NCBI RefSeq assembly: GCF_024139115.2
Contig: NC_085141.1
Coordinates: 180,179,047-180,243,046, forward strand
Direction: 5' to 3'
DNA: 64,000 nt
DNA from: Armigeres subalbatus
Taxonomy: Eukaryota > Arthropoda > Insecta > Diptera > Culicidae
Positions 43,018 to 54,869 of this stretch are shown here, piece by piece (the stretch's first letter is position 1; the number at the start of each line of letters is the position of its first letter). The translations under genes were made by a program, and so were the position numbers. The notes beneath the pieces are model-generated. The model worked only from the letters and a program-made list of their open reading frames with translations, did not search any database and was not told the origin of the DNA.

Positions 43018-44016
43018 GTCATTTGGCCGAAAGGATCACTTGGCCGAAAGGGTCATTTGGCCGAAAGGGTTGTTTTGCCGAAAGGGTCATTTTGCGGAAG
43101 GATCGTTTGGCTGAAAGGGTCATTTGGCCGAAAGGGTTGTTTGGCCGAAAGGGTTGTTTGGCCGAAAGGGTAATTTTGCCGAAAGGGTCATTTGGCCGAA
43201 AGGGTCATTAGGGTCGTTTGGCCGAAAGGGTCATTAGGGTCGTTTGGCCGAAAGGGTCATTTGGCCGAAAGGATCATTAGGCCGAAAGGGTTGTTTGGCC
43301 GATATGGTCATTTGGCCGAAAGGGTTGTTTGGCCGAAAGGGTCATTTTGCCGAAAAGGTCATTTGGCCGAAAGGGTCATTAGGCCAAAAGTGTCATTTGG
43401 CCGAAAGGGTCATTTGGCCGAAAGGGTCATTTGGCCCAATAAATCATTTGAAAAGTGAGAAATTAGGAATTAGAAGAGAGACGTCTCACTTCTCACTCTT
43501 CATTCTTCTCTTCTCACTGTGAAAAGTGTGAAGCGCGAAATGAGTAATGAGACGTCTAACTACCCACTTCGCACTACTCACTTTTCACTCCTTATTTCTC
43601 ACTTCTCGCTGTGAAAAGTGAGTAGTGCGAAGTGGGTAGTTAGACGTCTCACTACTCATTTCGCGCTTCTCACTTTTTACAGTGAGAAGAGAAAAATGAA
43701 GAGTGAGAAGTGAGACGTCTTTCTTCTCATTCCTAATTTCTCACTTTTCAAATGAACTATTCGGCCAAATGACCCTTTCGGCCAAATGACCCTTTCGGCC
43801 TAATGACCCTTTCGGCCAAATGACCCTTTCGGCCAAATGACCCTTTCGGCCAAACAACCCTTTCGGCCAAACGACCCTTTCGGCCAAACGACCCTTTCTG
43901 CCTAATGACCCTTTCGGCCAAACAGCCCTTTCGGCCAAACGACCCTTTCGGCCAAACAACCCTTTCGGCCAAACGACCCTTTCGGCCTAATGACCCTTTC
44001 GGCCAAATTACCCTTT
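43018..44016. repeat. Foldback with 17-bp minisatellite arms and palindromic core
   Basis: The left arm 43018-43450 repeats GGCCGAAAGGGTCATTT about 25 times on the plus strand. The right arm 43751-44016 repeats the complement (AAATGACCCTTTCGGCC). The core 43451-43750 is itself a long palindrome built of CACTTCTCACT and GAGACGTCTCAC blocks. The whole is about 1 kb and nearly self-complementary. Tandem-repeat inverted arms recall Drosophila foldback elements; homology to them is not claimed. Confidence 0.95.
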
Positions 44017-46050
44017 TTACCTTCTCACTTTTACAGCGAGAAGTGATAAATGAGAAATTAGAAGTGAGGCGTGAGATCGGATCGTAGTATGCACTGACGG
44101 CAACAAGTTGAGAATTTTTCGCGGGTATCATTTTTGTCATTTTTTTGCTTTGAATTACTTTTAGCTAATTAGTTGGTTGTCCCATAAGAGGCTTTTCCAT
44201 AATAATATTGCTGTTGAGCTGGTGATCTTCCTCACGGTTTATCGCGGCATTGTCGAAAGAGTTGTCGCAGCGGGTTGTTAAGTGAAAGTGCCACAAAAGC
44301 GGAAGGAGGGATGAGTGTTGGAGCCTTGAATTACATCCTTCTGAAGTGTTGTGAACCGGACAAATTGAAATTACTTCCGCAAGACAAGAAGCAGAATAGG
44401 AAATACAAAAATCAAGCTGCGAGCGAGTGTAGATTCCTGTTTTGGGCTTAGGTGTAGAAAAGCTAAGTGAAATATTTATTTGCTTATTTTTGTGTTTAGT
44501 ATGTTGTATAATGTATAATTCCACTGTGAAAATTCTTTGAGTCGATATTCTATAACTTTACAACGGTTATCAGATCCTGTCATACAAATTCATTAGTGTG
44601 AAGTACCACGTTGGAACTTTTATCAACTAGGGTAAAACAACCTATTATGGAGGGCTTAAGCGCCGCATCGAAACAAAATTAATTTCGAATATTCTTTAAA
44701 AATTAACTATTTATCTTTTTTCATATTGGAGTAGTCTACACAGATAAAAATATGTTGTGATTTTAAATGTATTTTCATGCACATATTTGGAGCATGCAAA
44801 TAAACGTAACATTCAATCTATCTCACCATTCTTTTAAATCGAAATAAATTTAAACGGTGCTTGCTTGTAAAATTCAATCAAATTTAATTGAATATCGAAT
44901 GTTAATTCGTTTGATGGGGTAACCTACAGTTTTACACGTCGTTGAATTTTCAAAATTATTTGCTGTGTAATAGGATGCTGGTTAACTCTAGTTTCGTGAA
45001 TATTGCCTCAATTGTGCTAAACTTATGTTGTTTCGTTTTTATCACAATAAAAACAAAATACCGCAATAATACGACGCAGTTGCCTATAGTTGCGGTATTT
45101 TATGAAGGTCAGTCCTATTGTTGCGGCGTTGCCTGTATTTCTTATGGAGAGCGATGCCACAATAATAGGACATTAGCACTACCGCAATAATAGACTCAAC
45201 GGAAGCAATTTTTTTAATGGAAAACGTTGATTTTACATCATTTTGAACGGAATTTTGTCAAACAAAAGGTGTTCTAGTCGTTGATTCGAAGAGTTTTATC
45301 GAATCCATAATTGTTTTTGATGTTATTATATTCAGCATGGACTATTTAAACACTACCGCAACATTAGGACATAGCACAACGATAGGACGTTTTACCGTTT
45401 TACCATCTAAGCAAAATATACTACATTGTGTTTGTGTACAAATTTTCTTTAATTTTCAGGCAAAATGAATAACATAAAACTCATTAATTATTTTTTATAT
45501 ATTGATTTTTCTCAAAATTTCATCTCTTTTAGGCATCTCTAGTGTGTCTTAAATTCTTACTATTTTAACACGGAAGGGATATCCTACTTTTTCCGACATG
45601 GAATAAACGAGAAATAGTCGTTTTTTCACAGCTTGTCTGCTATAGTCAATTGAGAACTGCTCCCTTCTTCATCTCATGGTAACGAATTCATCTTATTTAA
45701 AAAAAAAAAAGAATGAAACATCAATTTTGTCGGAATATTCTGTGCAAGTATGTGTGTGCGTCAAAAGTGTGCATAGTCTAATATTATGAAAGGTGATAAA
45801 ATATTAAAAAATGAGAAGTTTTTTTTTTGGATCGAAGTGTGTTTAGACCGCAGCATTGCTGGCAGCAAAACAAAATCGCAAAATAAACTCTTTATTATCA
45901 TTCCATACCAGGCCAGGCACGTCCTTTCTCCATGTTATATATATGCGAATTTTCACAGAAAAAGTTGTTAATAATCCGACTCTGGATGGAGTTGCCTGCC
46001 TAAGTTTTGCTGATGGTTTTTTTTTTCATAGTTAAAAAAGTGAAAATATG
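44017..46050. other. Unassigned region with possible inverted ends at 44632 and 45410
   Basis: GGTAAAACAACCTATTATGG near 44632 and GGACGTTTTACCGTTTTACC near 45382 look like diverged inverted ends. In between, CCGCAATAATAG-type motifs recur (near 45061, 45156, 45183). A non-autonomous transposon is possible. The rest shows no recognised feature. Confidence 0.3.
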
Positions 46051-46051
46051 T

Positions 46052-46345
46052 TTCTTGTCCAGTCGTGTTTCTCCAGTAATCGTATCGGCCGATCATCGTA
46101 ATCTAAAAGTTTTGCTTTGTGCGGAAAGCAACACGATCGGCCGGTCACCGAAATATTGCTTTACTTTGTGAAGGTGAGTAAATTAAAAAAATGAAAGTTT
46201 ATTTCTTGTCCAGTCGTGTTTCTCCAGTAAGCAGAGCGATCGGCCGGTCATCGATATCCAGTTCTGCTTTGTGCGGAAAGCAAAACAATCGGCCGGTCAC
46301 CGAAATTTTGTTCTGCATTGTGCGGGTGAGTAAATTGATCAGAAA
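46052..46345 (+). repeat. Composite-repeat head: two 151-bp tandem units
   Basis: TTCTTGTCCAGTCGTGTTTC starts at 46052 and again at 46203. Each unit contains GATCGGCCGGTCACCGAAAT and ends near GGTGAGTAAATT. The same units occur inverted at 54870-55100. Confidence 0.85.
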
Positions 46346-46589
46346 GAAAATTTAGTTCGCATCCAGTTGTGTAGTGCGGTCGAAAATTAAAATAATTAGC
46401 GTTCGTTCGATTTTTCGTTGTTGTTTTAAATCAAACTACACGCTACACACGGCAGACCGTTTACCAAAACGAACCCTGCTACACTCCCTTCCCATTATAT
46501 CCAACATCCCTGTGATTTCTCGTAGAAGTGCAGATGACTCGTCGGCTTCCATCAAAGCGAGTATCACGTCAACATTTTCCTACCCATTC

Positions 46590-46778
46590 CTTAATTGACC
46601 TGCATTCGGACACGGCCGGCGCTGGTATTGCTTTATATTGGGTCACCAGTTTTTACACATTGAGGATGATGTTAGTCCCAAATGTCATCTGTTGGTTCTC
46701 TGTGTAATTACAGCTGACCTGGCAATAACGGAGTAGCAACCGTGGGCGGTTAATCATGCTCATGCTCATGCTCATGCT
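46590..46778 (+). repeat. Composite-repeat middle segment, single diverged copy
   Basis: GACACGGCCGGCGCTGG, TTGAGGATGATGTTAGTCCC, TTCTCTGTGTAATTACAGC and ACGGAGTAGCAACCG follow the same order as in the 637-bp units. It ends in an ATGCTC microsatellite (46757-46778) and runs straight into the palindromic core. Confidence 0.75.
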
Positions 46779-46779
46779 C

Positions 46780-47640
46780 TCACTTTTACAGCGAGAAGTG
46801 ATAAATGAGAAATTAGAAGTGAGGCGTCTCACTTCTCACTCCTTATTTCTCACTTCTCGCTGTGAAAAGTGAGTAGTGCGAAGTGGGTAGTTAGACGTCT
46901 CACTACTCATTTCGCGCTTCACACTTTTTACAGTGAGAAGAGAAAAATGAAGAGTGAGAAGTGAGACGTCTCTCTTCTCATTCCTAATTTCTCACTATTC
47001 AAATGAACTATTCGGCCAAATGACCCTTTCGGCCAAATTACCCTTTCGGCCAAATGACACTTTTGGCCTAATGACCCTTTCGGCCAAATGACCCTTTCGG
47101 CTAAACGACCCTTTCGGCCAAACGACCCTAATGACCCTTTCGGCCAAACAACCCTAATGACCCTTTCGGCCAAACAACCCTTTCGGCCAAACAACCCTTT
47201 CGGCCAAACGACCCTTTCGGCCAAATGACCCTTTCGGCCAAATGACCCTTTTTACCTTCTCACTTTTACAGCGAGAAGTGATAAATGAGGAATTAGAAGT
47301 GAGACGTCTCACTTCTCCTTATAATTCCTCATTTCTCCCTTCTCACTGTGAAAAGTGAGTAGTGCGATGTGGGTAGTGAGACATCTCACTACTCACTTTG
47401 CGCTTCTCACTTTTTACAGAAGTGAGACGTCTCTCTTATCATTCCTAATTTCTCACTTTTCAAATGAACTATTCGGCTAAATGACCTATTCGGCCAAATG
47501 GCCCAAACGACCCTTTCGGCCAAATTACACTTTCGGCTAAATGTACCTTTCGGCCGGAAGACCCGTTTGGCCTAATGACCCGTTTGGCCAAATGACCCTT
47601 TCGGCCAAATGACCCTTTCACCCAAATGCCCTTTCGGCGC
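46780..47640. repeat. Second foldback/minisatellite block
   Basis: Palindromic cores at 46780-47002 and 47253-47464 alternate with 17-bp minisatellite arrays in the complement orientation at 47003-47250 and 47466-47638. The cores share long identical stretches with 43451-43750. Arrays include variant units (CAAACGACCC, CTAATGACCC). Confidence 0.9.
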
Positions 47641-47859
47641 TTCTTGAAGAAAAAGGGATCACAGCAAAACAAGTTCCACATTCTTTCATGAACGTTCTGT
47701 TCGCTGCATCAACCCCCATCGGCTGCTTGAGTATTAGAAGCGTTTGTTGTCATTCCAAGCGCTCATCGCACCGGTTGCTCTGTTTTGGTTTCGATGGATG
47801 TAATTTTCAGTTCTTCTCCATTAAAACTACTGCAGTTAGACAAAAAGTATCGTGTGCAT

Positions 47860-48742
47860 TAGAGTGGGGCGTAATGGTCATTTTTTCAAATCAATGGTTT
47901 TTCGAAGCCATTCTGGGTCCTGAACAACTGTGCAGAATTTGGGACCGATTGGTTGCTTCCTCGCTTTCCGCATCGCGTTTGTATGGAAATTAGTATGGGA
48001 GAACGTATATTTTTGCATTTCTACTACTAGAGGTTTCAGTTCATCATAAACCAAGTGGCACATTGCGTTAAAGTATAACCCAAAGGTTGCCGAAAGACTT
48101 TGCTGAAGAAGGAACGTTGCTGGAACGTCCGCGAAAAAAGTTATAACGCTTCGAACATTGAGTGTTCAAACCATATGCAAAAAATTGTTTATTCTGCCAG
48201 TAGTGCCATACTACATAGACCAATAATTTAACTGAGTTTTATTTCAGAATAATTGATCATATAGGGCTTTAGAGCTAATGGGAGCTATCCAGAATTATTT
48301 CATAAAGAAAAAAATCCGACGAGAAGGAAGATGGGTTTTGCCCTTCGATAACCATAGGTTGTCCGGTAGTGCTGGCAGAAAAATTGATTTCTTGCATATG
48401 GTTCAAACAATACATTTTCGAAACGTAATAACTTTTTATGTAGACCTTCCAGCTACGTACTTTCTTCGGCAAAGTTCTTCGACATCTTCCAGACTATATG
48501 TTAAAGTATTGAGTCGCGTGATTGATGATAAATTGAAGCCGCTAAGAGCAAAAATGTAAAAAAGTACGTTTTCCCATACTAATCTCCATGTAAATTTAAA
48601 ACGCGATGCGGCATGCGAGGTTGCAACCTATCGAGCCCATATTTTGCACAGTTGATTGCGGTCCCAAAACGATTCAGAAAAACCTTGATCTCACTTGATC
48701 GGACGAAGTTTGCGTTTTTCCATACAACTGCGCCCCACTCTA
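47860..48742. mobile_element. hAT-like non-autonomous element, 883 bp
   Basis: The ends TAGAGTGGGGCG (left) and CGCCCCACTCTA (right) are inverted repeats flanked by the 8-mer GTGTGCAT on both sides (47852-47859 and 48743-48750), as in hAT elements. Subterminal regions of roughly 300 bp are also imperfect inverted repeats. No transposase frame is present. Confidence 0.9.
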
Positions 48743-48965
48743 GTGTGCATCCAAGTGGACTGAAAAATACATCTAAATTTATATTTCACCTTGCGTTATT
48801 GTGTCAGTTATTGCAATTACGTCACCTGTAACATTACTATTTTTTTGCGTGATGGTTTCTAATTAAACTTAAAACTAAAAATTTGATAACCTAGCTGCAA
48901 TATTTTCACAAAATTTATTATTCTAGTTGGGGTACAGGTCCCGGATAGCCTGCTAGGGGGACGCT

Positions 48966-49268
48966 ATGCAACGATCCCTAAACCGTGTTTTACAAACACC
49001 AAAGCCCGCGTTAAGTTGTTTGATCCCTGCCAGACGGTGGATCTCAGAAGTTTGTGTCCTTGGAGGAGGGTTCATATACTGTACTACTTTGATCAACCGC
49101 ATGTCGTCATTGTCCCTGAAAAATAAGCTTGCTGTCTACAAGCAAATCATCCTCCCCATGATCAAATACAGCATGCCGGTCTGGGAGAGCTGCGTTAAAA
49201 CCCATCACCCTCAACTCCAAAGAGTACAGAACAAGTTCCTGAGGATGACCATACCGAATTATCTAAGT
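48966..49268 (+). pseudogene. Jockey-clade RT C-terminal relic
   Basis: The plus-strand frame contains LINRMSSLSLKNKLAVYKQI, LPMIKYSMPVWESCVKTH and LQRVQNKFLRM, the region after the palm in Jockey RT. No other part of the element is adjacent. Confidence 0.8.
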
Positions 49269-49275
49269 AGGTAAG

Positions 49276-49640
49276 CCAAGTCTGTCAAGTTTTTCTATCG
49301 CTGGTGCATGAGGCACCTTGTCAAACGCCAAATATATAGCATCGACCTGGCTACGGTTTTTCAATTCATCTAGCATGTACGAGTGAACGCCTCTAGGTTG
49401 GATGTCGTCGAGCGCTTTTTCATGAGCCTATGTTGATGTATGGAGATGATGGACTGTATTGCTGGGTATAACACGCCGTGCTGAAGACTCTCAAAAACTT
49501 GCCGGATTTGTAGACAGAATCGATTGAAGCAAGCTTCCAAGCATCCGGGAAAACACAATCGACCGAATTGAGAGCTTAAAAAATATCCGCATTGCTGAAA
49601 GTGACCTGAGGAATTAGGACGGAATACGAAGGTAGACATT
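49276..49640 (-). pseudogene. Jockey-clade RT finger/palm relic
   Basis: Minus-strand pieces include FPDAWKLASI, YPAIQSIISIHQHRLMKKRS and, in another frame, LAFDKVPHAPAIEKLDRLG, where the first palm aspartate motif is altered. It faces the plus-strand Jockey relic at 48966 with only a few bases between, so the two come from different insertions or a rearrangement. Confidence 0.75.
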
Positions 49641-52600
49641 CAATGTTGCTTTAATCCAATGGAGGAGGATAATATTGTATGTGAGCGGAAATTTGCTGTT
49701 GCTACAGTTGATCGGGAGGAAATCGAGCGATAGGTGACGTCAACAGGGATATTGTTCGACCCCTTTCGTTTTTTTAAGTAGGCCCAAAACGATGGAGAAT
49801 CATTTTTTTTTTTTAATTTGCTTGAAGCCTCTACATATACTCACGAAATAGACAAATAGGCAAATCGGCATATTAATCGCGTTCACTTGAATCCTATTTC
49901 GGAAGAACTTTTTCTGGTATTTCCGCAAACGGTTGTGAAGATTCCGAAGCTGTGGCGTTCACCAAGGTTAATTGAACTTCTTAGATGGTCGGCAAATTTT
50001 AACTAATGGCTTGTGATGAGGGTCAAGATCTCCATCTGCTTGCAGACTCGATGCATGGAGCGATACGAACACAAAGTCACGAAGTTTTCCGTTCGCACTT
50101 AGAAGATCTGACGCAATCCTAAGGATAACAAGGACTCAGATAGCTCTTGCTCAGCTGACGCGTTGATAGGCAAGTTTCCGTTAACTTCATCATCGAAATA
50201 CTAGAACAGATTCGGTGGAATATAATCTCCGAAGGAACGATAACGTCGCAAAAATCGGCATGATTCAGTATCTGGCTGATAGAATCCGCGTATTTTGTAT
50301 AGATATCAGAATAACTGTTTGGGCGAATATTATTCTACATTAGACACAAAGGGGAAAAAATTCTTTCAAAATCATGTTCGAATAAACAAAGTAACTGTAA
50401 TCAACCCAGGTGATTCAAGTAAGTACCATATTTCTCCATTAAGCGCAATACAATTCTGCCAGGTAATAAACATAAACCCATTTAATTCAATATTTCTATA
50501 ACCTACAGTTGAGCTCTTCTCTCCACACTTTGGTATTGTGTTACCACATGGTTAACTCAGCTTCATTGAAAATCTCACAACAGAACACAAACGAGAAGCT
50601 CCGGCGCATCCTGCTGCCAATTTTTCCAGTCTAACGCATAAAACCACCATACGATGCGAAAGCGTTGGGATGGAATTGGAAAACCTACTCCCCCCGCCCC
50701 TTTAACCACCTCGGCACCACGTCAGCACCCTCTTTCGCGCATCATTCTTCGGTATACCGGTCCTGCCGACCTGTTGTGTTCGGTTTAAATGTTTCCAGAA
50801 GAACAGAATTTTCCACTTCGTTTAATTTCCGCTACCGATATCAACTTTACAGCTCCCGGGTGAGCGCAGTGGCGAGGCGCGAAAGAAAACATTAAGATGT
50901 TTAGGAGGCAATAAAAAGTCGCAGTTGCAAAGTACAATTCCGAGCGTTCGCTCGCGACGACCCCCCAAACTTACGTTACAACCTAATAACCGACTCCGGT
51001 GGGTTGGGGCAGCAGAGCCACAATGGCAGAGGAATTTGAAAGTCTCATTCTCAAGAAGGGTGGTGATTTGTGGCTACGATTGCCAGGGAACATATTTTAA
51101 TTACAACTGCCGGATTCCCATCTTGGCATGTGTAGCCACAAAGGATGGTTCTCTAAGAAAGGCTTGCTCTCGGGAATTAAGTTATATGGCTGTGGTGAAG
51201 AAGGAGGTTCTCTTACTGAGAACTGTGCTTTAGAAGGTAAATTCTTTCAAAATTGTGTAACTATTGTAGAGTTGTGTTCACAATGAATGCTTAAATCAAA
51301 TACGATAATGTCGTTTCAAAATTAAAAACCACTACAAGAAATATCAATTATTTCAGCGACATTTAGAATCTATCGATGTATTTATCACAAGTTGACTTTT
51401 CAAGATGAAATATTCTAACAGAGAATATTATAAATATAGACCATCGATTACAACTTACATCTGTATTTATTTTCAAATCAAATCTCTGCATGTAAAATCA
51501 GTTTACAGTTTTTATCGTCTACAAAATTAATAGAATGAAAAAAAATAGTTGCTAGATATTTTAGCTTGGATCGTAGTGTTCGAAAATTGCTCTGTATAAT
51601 TTTATTGCCAATTCACCTTAATTGAACGAAGACTTTCTGTGCAAGATCTTATAAGATAGATAGGAAGCTTTCTTTGTCCATTTTTGCCTAATCGGAGCTA
51701 GTTATATTAATCAGCATTTATACCATCACTATGCAACAACATACTTTGAATCGAAAACTTCAGTTGTTTGCCCAGCTTCTCTGTCAGAAACATGTCCTCC
51801 TTTCTTTATCCACCGGAAACTAGGTTAATTCCTTGTTTATATTCAATTAAGGTCTATCGGACATAATTGCCATTCGCAGCACGGGTTTTTCTCCCTCACA
51901 AAACAAACCGTAAAGGACCGTCTTTAATTGGAATCTTATCCACCGTTACTTCCCGTCTTTAAAATTCCACTCCAGGCATTCTTAATTGAATCGAAAGTTC
52001 GATTTTTATCGTTTCCTTCGTGGGCCCTCCAAGTGGTGCGTCGACGACTACGAAAATACGAAGAGAGAGTTTGTGTAAAAATGCAAAGCAAACAGGAGCA
52101 ACGGGTGGGGCCATTTGTAGCAATTTCGTTCACGTAACATGTAATTAATTGCAAAGTACAGTATCTGTCTACTTGCATAAGGATAGTCTTCCATTGTCTG
52201 GGAATTGGATTTTATTAATGGCTTTCAATATCGGATTTTTTTTTATTCTTCCGCGATAAGATGCATGAGTTAGAGCATGACACAGTTCTCCTGTACAAAA
52301 CCAATCTCCAATTAGCGAAAGCCCATTAGAATTAGTTTTAAACTACCTCACCAAATAAATATTCCCCTTCCTTCTGACTCAATTCCGTACTTGAAATGAG
52401 GGGGATGTAGGTGACAAAAACCTAGTTTTGATAAAAAATGGGTGTAAAGTTTTACAATACAGTTTTACAATTTTTCCCTTTTTTCTAATCGTAAACAAGT
52501 TCAAGAAATTACATTTTTTTTAATTTTTTCTTTCTTTACAAATAACGTACAAACTGTATCAAAAGATTGCAAAAAAAAACTCTAAAACTCAAATTTAACC

Positions 52601-53666
52601 AAGATGCTACTTGCACCTCTCTGCTTCTAGCCCCCGCAAATCTTCTCTAATCGTTATGCAATCCATTATGGCGAATCGATTAAATTAAAAACTCATCATC
52701 CTGAGAGCGCAACTTGCTGATTGTCTTGTTTCTGTCTCTTCATTTATCTTCGAGTGAGCGCCAACCGAACATTCTGACTTCACTTGAACTTGACATGCGA
52801 CGAGATGAAAATGTAATCTCATCGGCTTTGTTTTCGCCCCTGTGGCGACAGATTTGCGTCAAAAAGATCTTCCGACCATGATGGTGAATCTACCAGGAAA
52901 AATTGAAATATTAATAATAGATTAGGACTAGCTTCCGCTCCGGTGTTTAGGGCATCATTTGGTACAGCCGACGTCATTTGGTACTTCAACGACGTGGGAG
53001 ATGGTCGCCTAACGAACAGATAAGTAGAGCTGTAATCATATCAATCTTCATCGATAGTCTTTATTGAAAACATGCTCGACACATCTGACGATTCTACTGT
53101 AAAATCAAATTCATATTTGTAGGCCGTGTAAATACTTTGCATCGACTTTAAATATTCACACCTACGATGACAAAACGTATAAAAAGTAAGAAACTTCGAC
53201 GCACGCGTTGAGATGAAATCATAGTTCATAACAGCGCTGTACACAATCATTGTGTTAAAAAAATGCAATCGCTTCTTGCTCGCACAGCTGAAAGGAACTA
53301 CTGATTTTTTATTCATAACATCATGTTTTATTAATATAAGACGCTTTGCTCGATTTCATCGCATCCCATAGTAGAGGGTGTGAAACTTTTTGCCTCAGGA
53401 TTTCCGGAATACTGTGTCGAGTATGGTAAAGAGAGATGAAACTAGTCAAATGTAGAAGAAAACGACATGAAAACAAAAATCCATAAAGTACTTTTCAGAT
53501 TGTTGGACGAAAACCTTGCAACAAAAATTAACAATTAAAAATCAAATATTCCGTTTCGGAGTTCGTGAAACTTATATCTTTGTAACTCTGTTTGTAACTC
53601 TGAGGAAACAATGCATTTTTACTTTTGATTATAATATTTCTTCAATTACGACTTGCGTGTTCAGGT
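49641..53666. other. No recognised feature
   Basis: About 4 kb of A/T-rich DNA. Open frames (50665-50895, 50925-51233, 51928-52137, 53041-53316) lack domains. No repeat shared with the rest of the window was noticed. It could contain unique flanking DNA or a distant intron. Confidence 0.4.
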
Positions 53667-53669
53667 CTC

Positions 53670-53750
53670 TAGAAAGTCCTGCGAGCTAAAGCGTAGGATT
53701 GGTAATCCGTAAATAACGAGTACGATTTTCGATCCGGCCTAGGATGTTTG
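53670..53750 (+). repeat. Possible tRNA-derived SINE head
   Basis: A stem-like GGATTGGTAATCC and a B-box-like GATTTTCGATCC are spaced roughly as in tRNA. The A box is weak and the acceptor stem is only partly paired. Confidence 0.3.
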
Positions 53751-54049
53751 CGGATGCAAAACATTCTCCCTGTACATAGTGATCCATTGTGCTTGCGTGA
53801 AACATATTTGTGCTTATTCTGTGTCTCGAATGACTCGAGAAGTGTCGATTTCGACACGTCTCACGTGAGACGACTGTGTAATTTTAATGAAAATTTTGGT
53901 CGATTTTGATGCTTCCGAAGGCTTCCTCAAGGGCCTCGGAACTGACTCCAGGGTGGCCAATGTCCCCAGAATCATATCCGGATATCGTTATTCCACTGGT
54001 CTTGCAAAATACTTAAATTTGATACACATATTGCTAATGGGGAAGGGTC

Positions 54050-54842
54050 ATTTGGCCGGAAGGTTCATTTGGCCGAAAAGGTCATAAGGCCGAAAGGGTC
54101 ATTTGGCCGCTAGGGTCATTTGGCTGAAAGGGTCATTAGGCCGAATAGATAATTTGAAAAATGAGAAATTAGGAATGAGCAGAGAGACGTCGCAGTGAGA
54201 AGTGAGACGTCGCTCCTCATTTGTTTTTACAGTGAGAGGTGAGAAATGAGGAATGAGAATTGAGACGTCTCTCTTCTTACTCCTAATTTCTCACTTTTCA
54301 AATGACCTATTTGACCACATGTCTTATTCTGCCAAATGTCCTATTTGGCCAAATGACCCTTTCGGCCTAACTATCCTTTCTGTCAAATTTCCATTTCGGT
54401 CAAACGACTCTTCCGGACAAATGACCCTTTCGGCAAAACGACCTTTTCGGCCTAATGACTCTTTCGGCCTAATGACTCTTTCGGCCTAATGACTTTTTCG
54501 GCCAAATGACCCTTTCGGCCAAACGACCAAAAGGCCAAAAGACATATGAGCATAACAGTGATAAAACAAGGCCAATACGGCAGTGTTACAATAAATTGAC
54601 TCTATCAGCCAAATGACCCTTTCGGCCAAACGACCCTTTCGGCCTAATGACCCTTTCGGACTAATGACTCTTTCGGCCTAATGACTCTTTCGGCCAAATG
54701 ACCCTTTCGGCCAAACGATCCTTTCGGCCAAATGACCCTATCGGCCAAACAACCCTTTCGACCAAACGAGCCTTTCAACCAAAAGACATATGAGCATAAC
54801 AGTGATAAAACAAGGCCAATACGACAGTGTTACAATAAATTG
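54050..54842. repeat. Third foldback/minisatellite block
   Basis: A short plus-orientation 17-bp array (54050-54148), a core with GAGACGTC (54149-54301), then arrays in complement orientation at 54302-54540 and 54601-54783. The segment beginning AAAGACATATGAGCATAACA at about 54537 is repeated about 247 bp later (near 54783), each time at the end of an array. Units are more diverged than at 43 kb. Confidence 0.85.
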
Positions 54843-54869
54843 TATTGTTATTCTACTGTATTTTTTATT

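Noticed and set aside
42954..43522. Several overlapping 60-90-codon plus-strand frames rich in GRKGHLAERV repeats
   Set aside because: They are by-products of the 17-bp minisatellite, which has no stop in any of three frames; no start context, conservation or domain supports a gene.
43741..44140. Minus-strand 127-codon frame with WPKGSFGRKG repeats
   Set aside because: Same minisatellite by-product in the inverted arm.
54050..54842. CRISPR-like array (short direct repeats)
   Set aside because: Repeats are directly adjacent with no unique spacers, and the genome is clearly eukaryotic.
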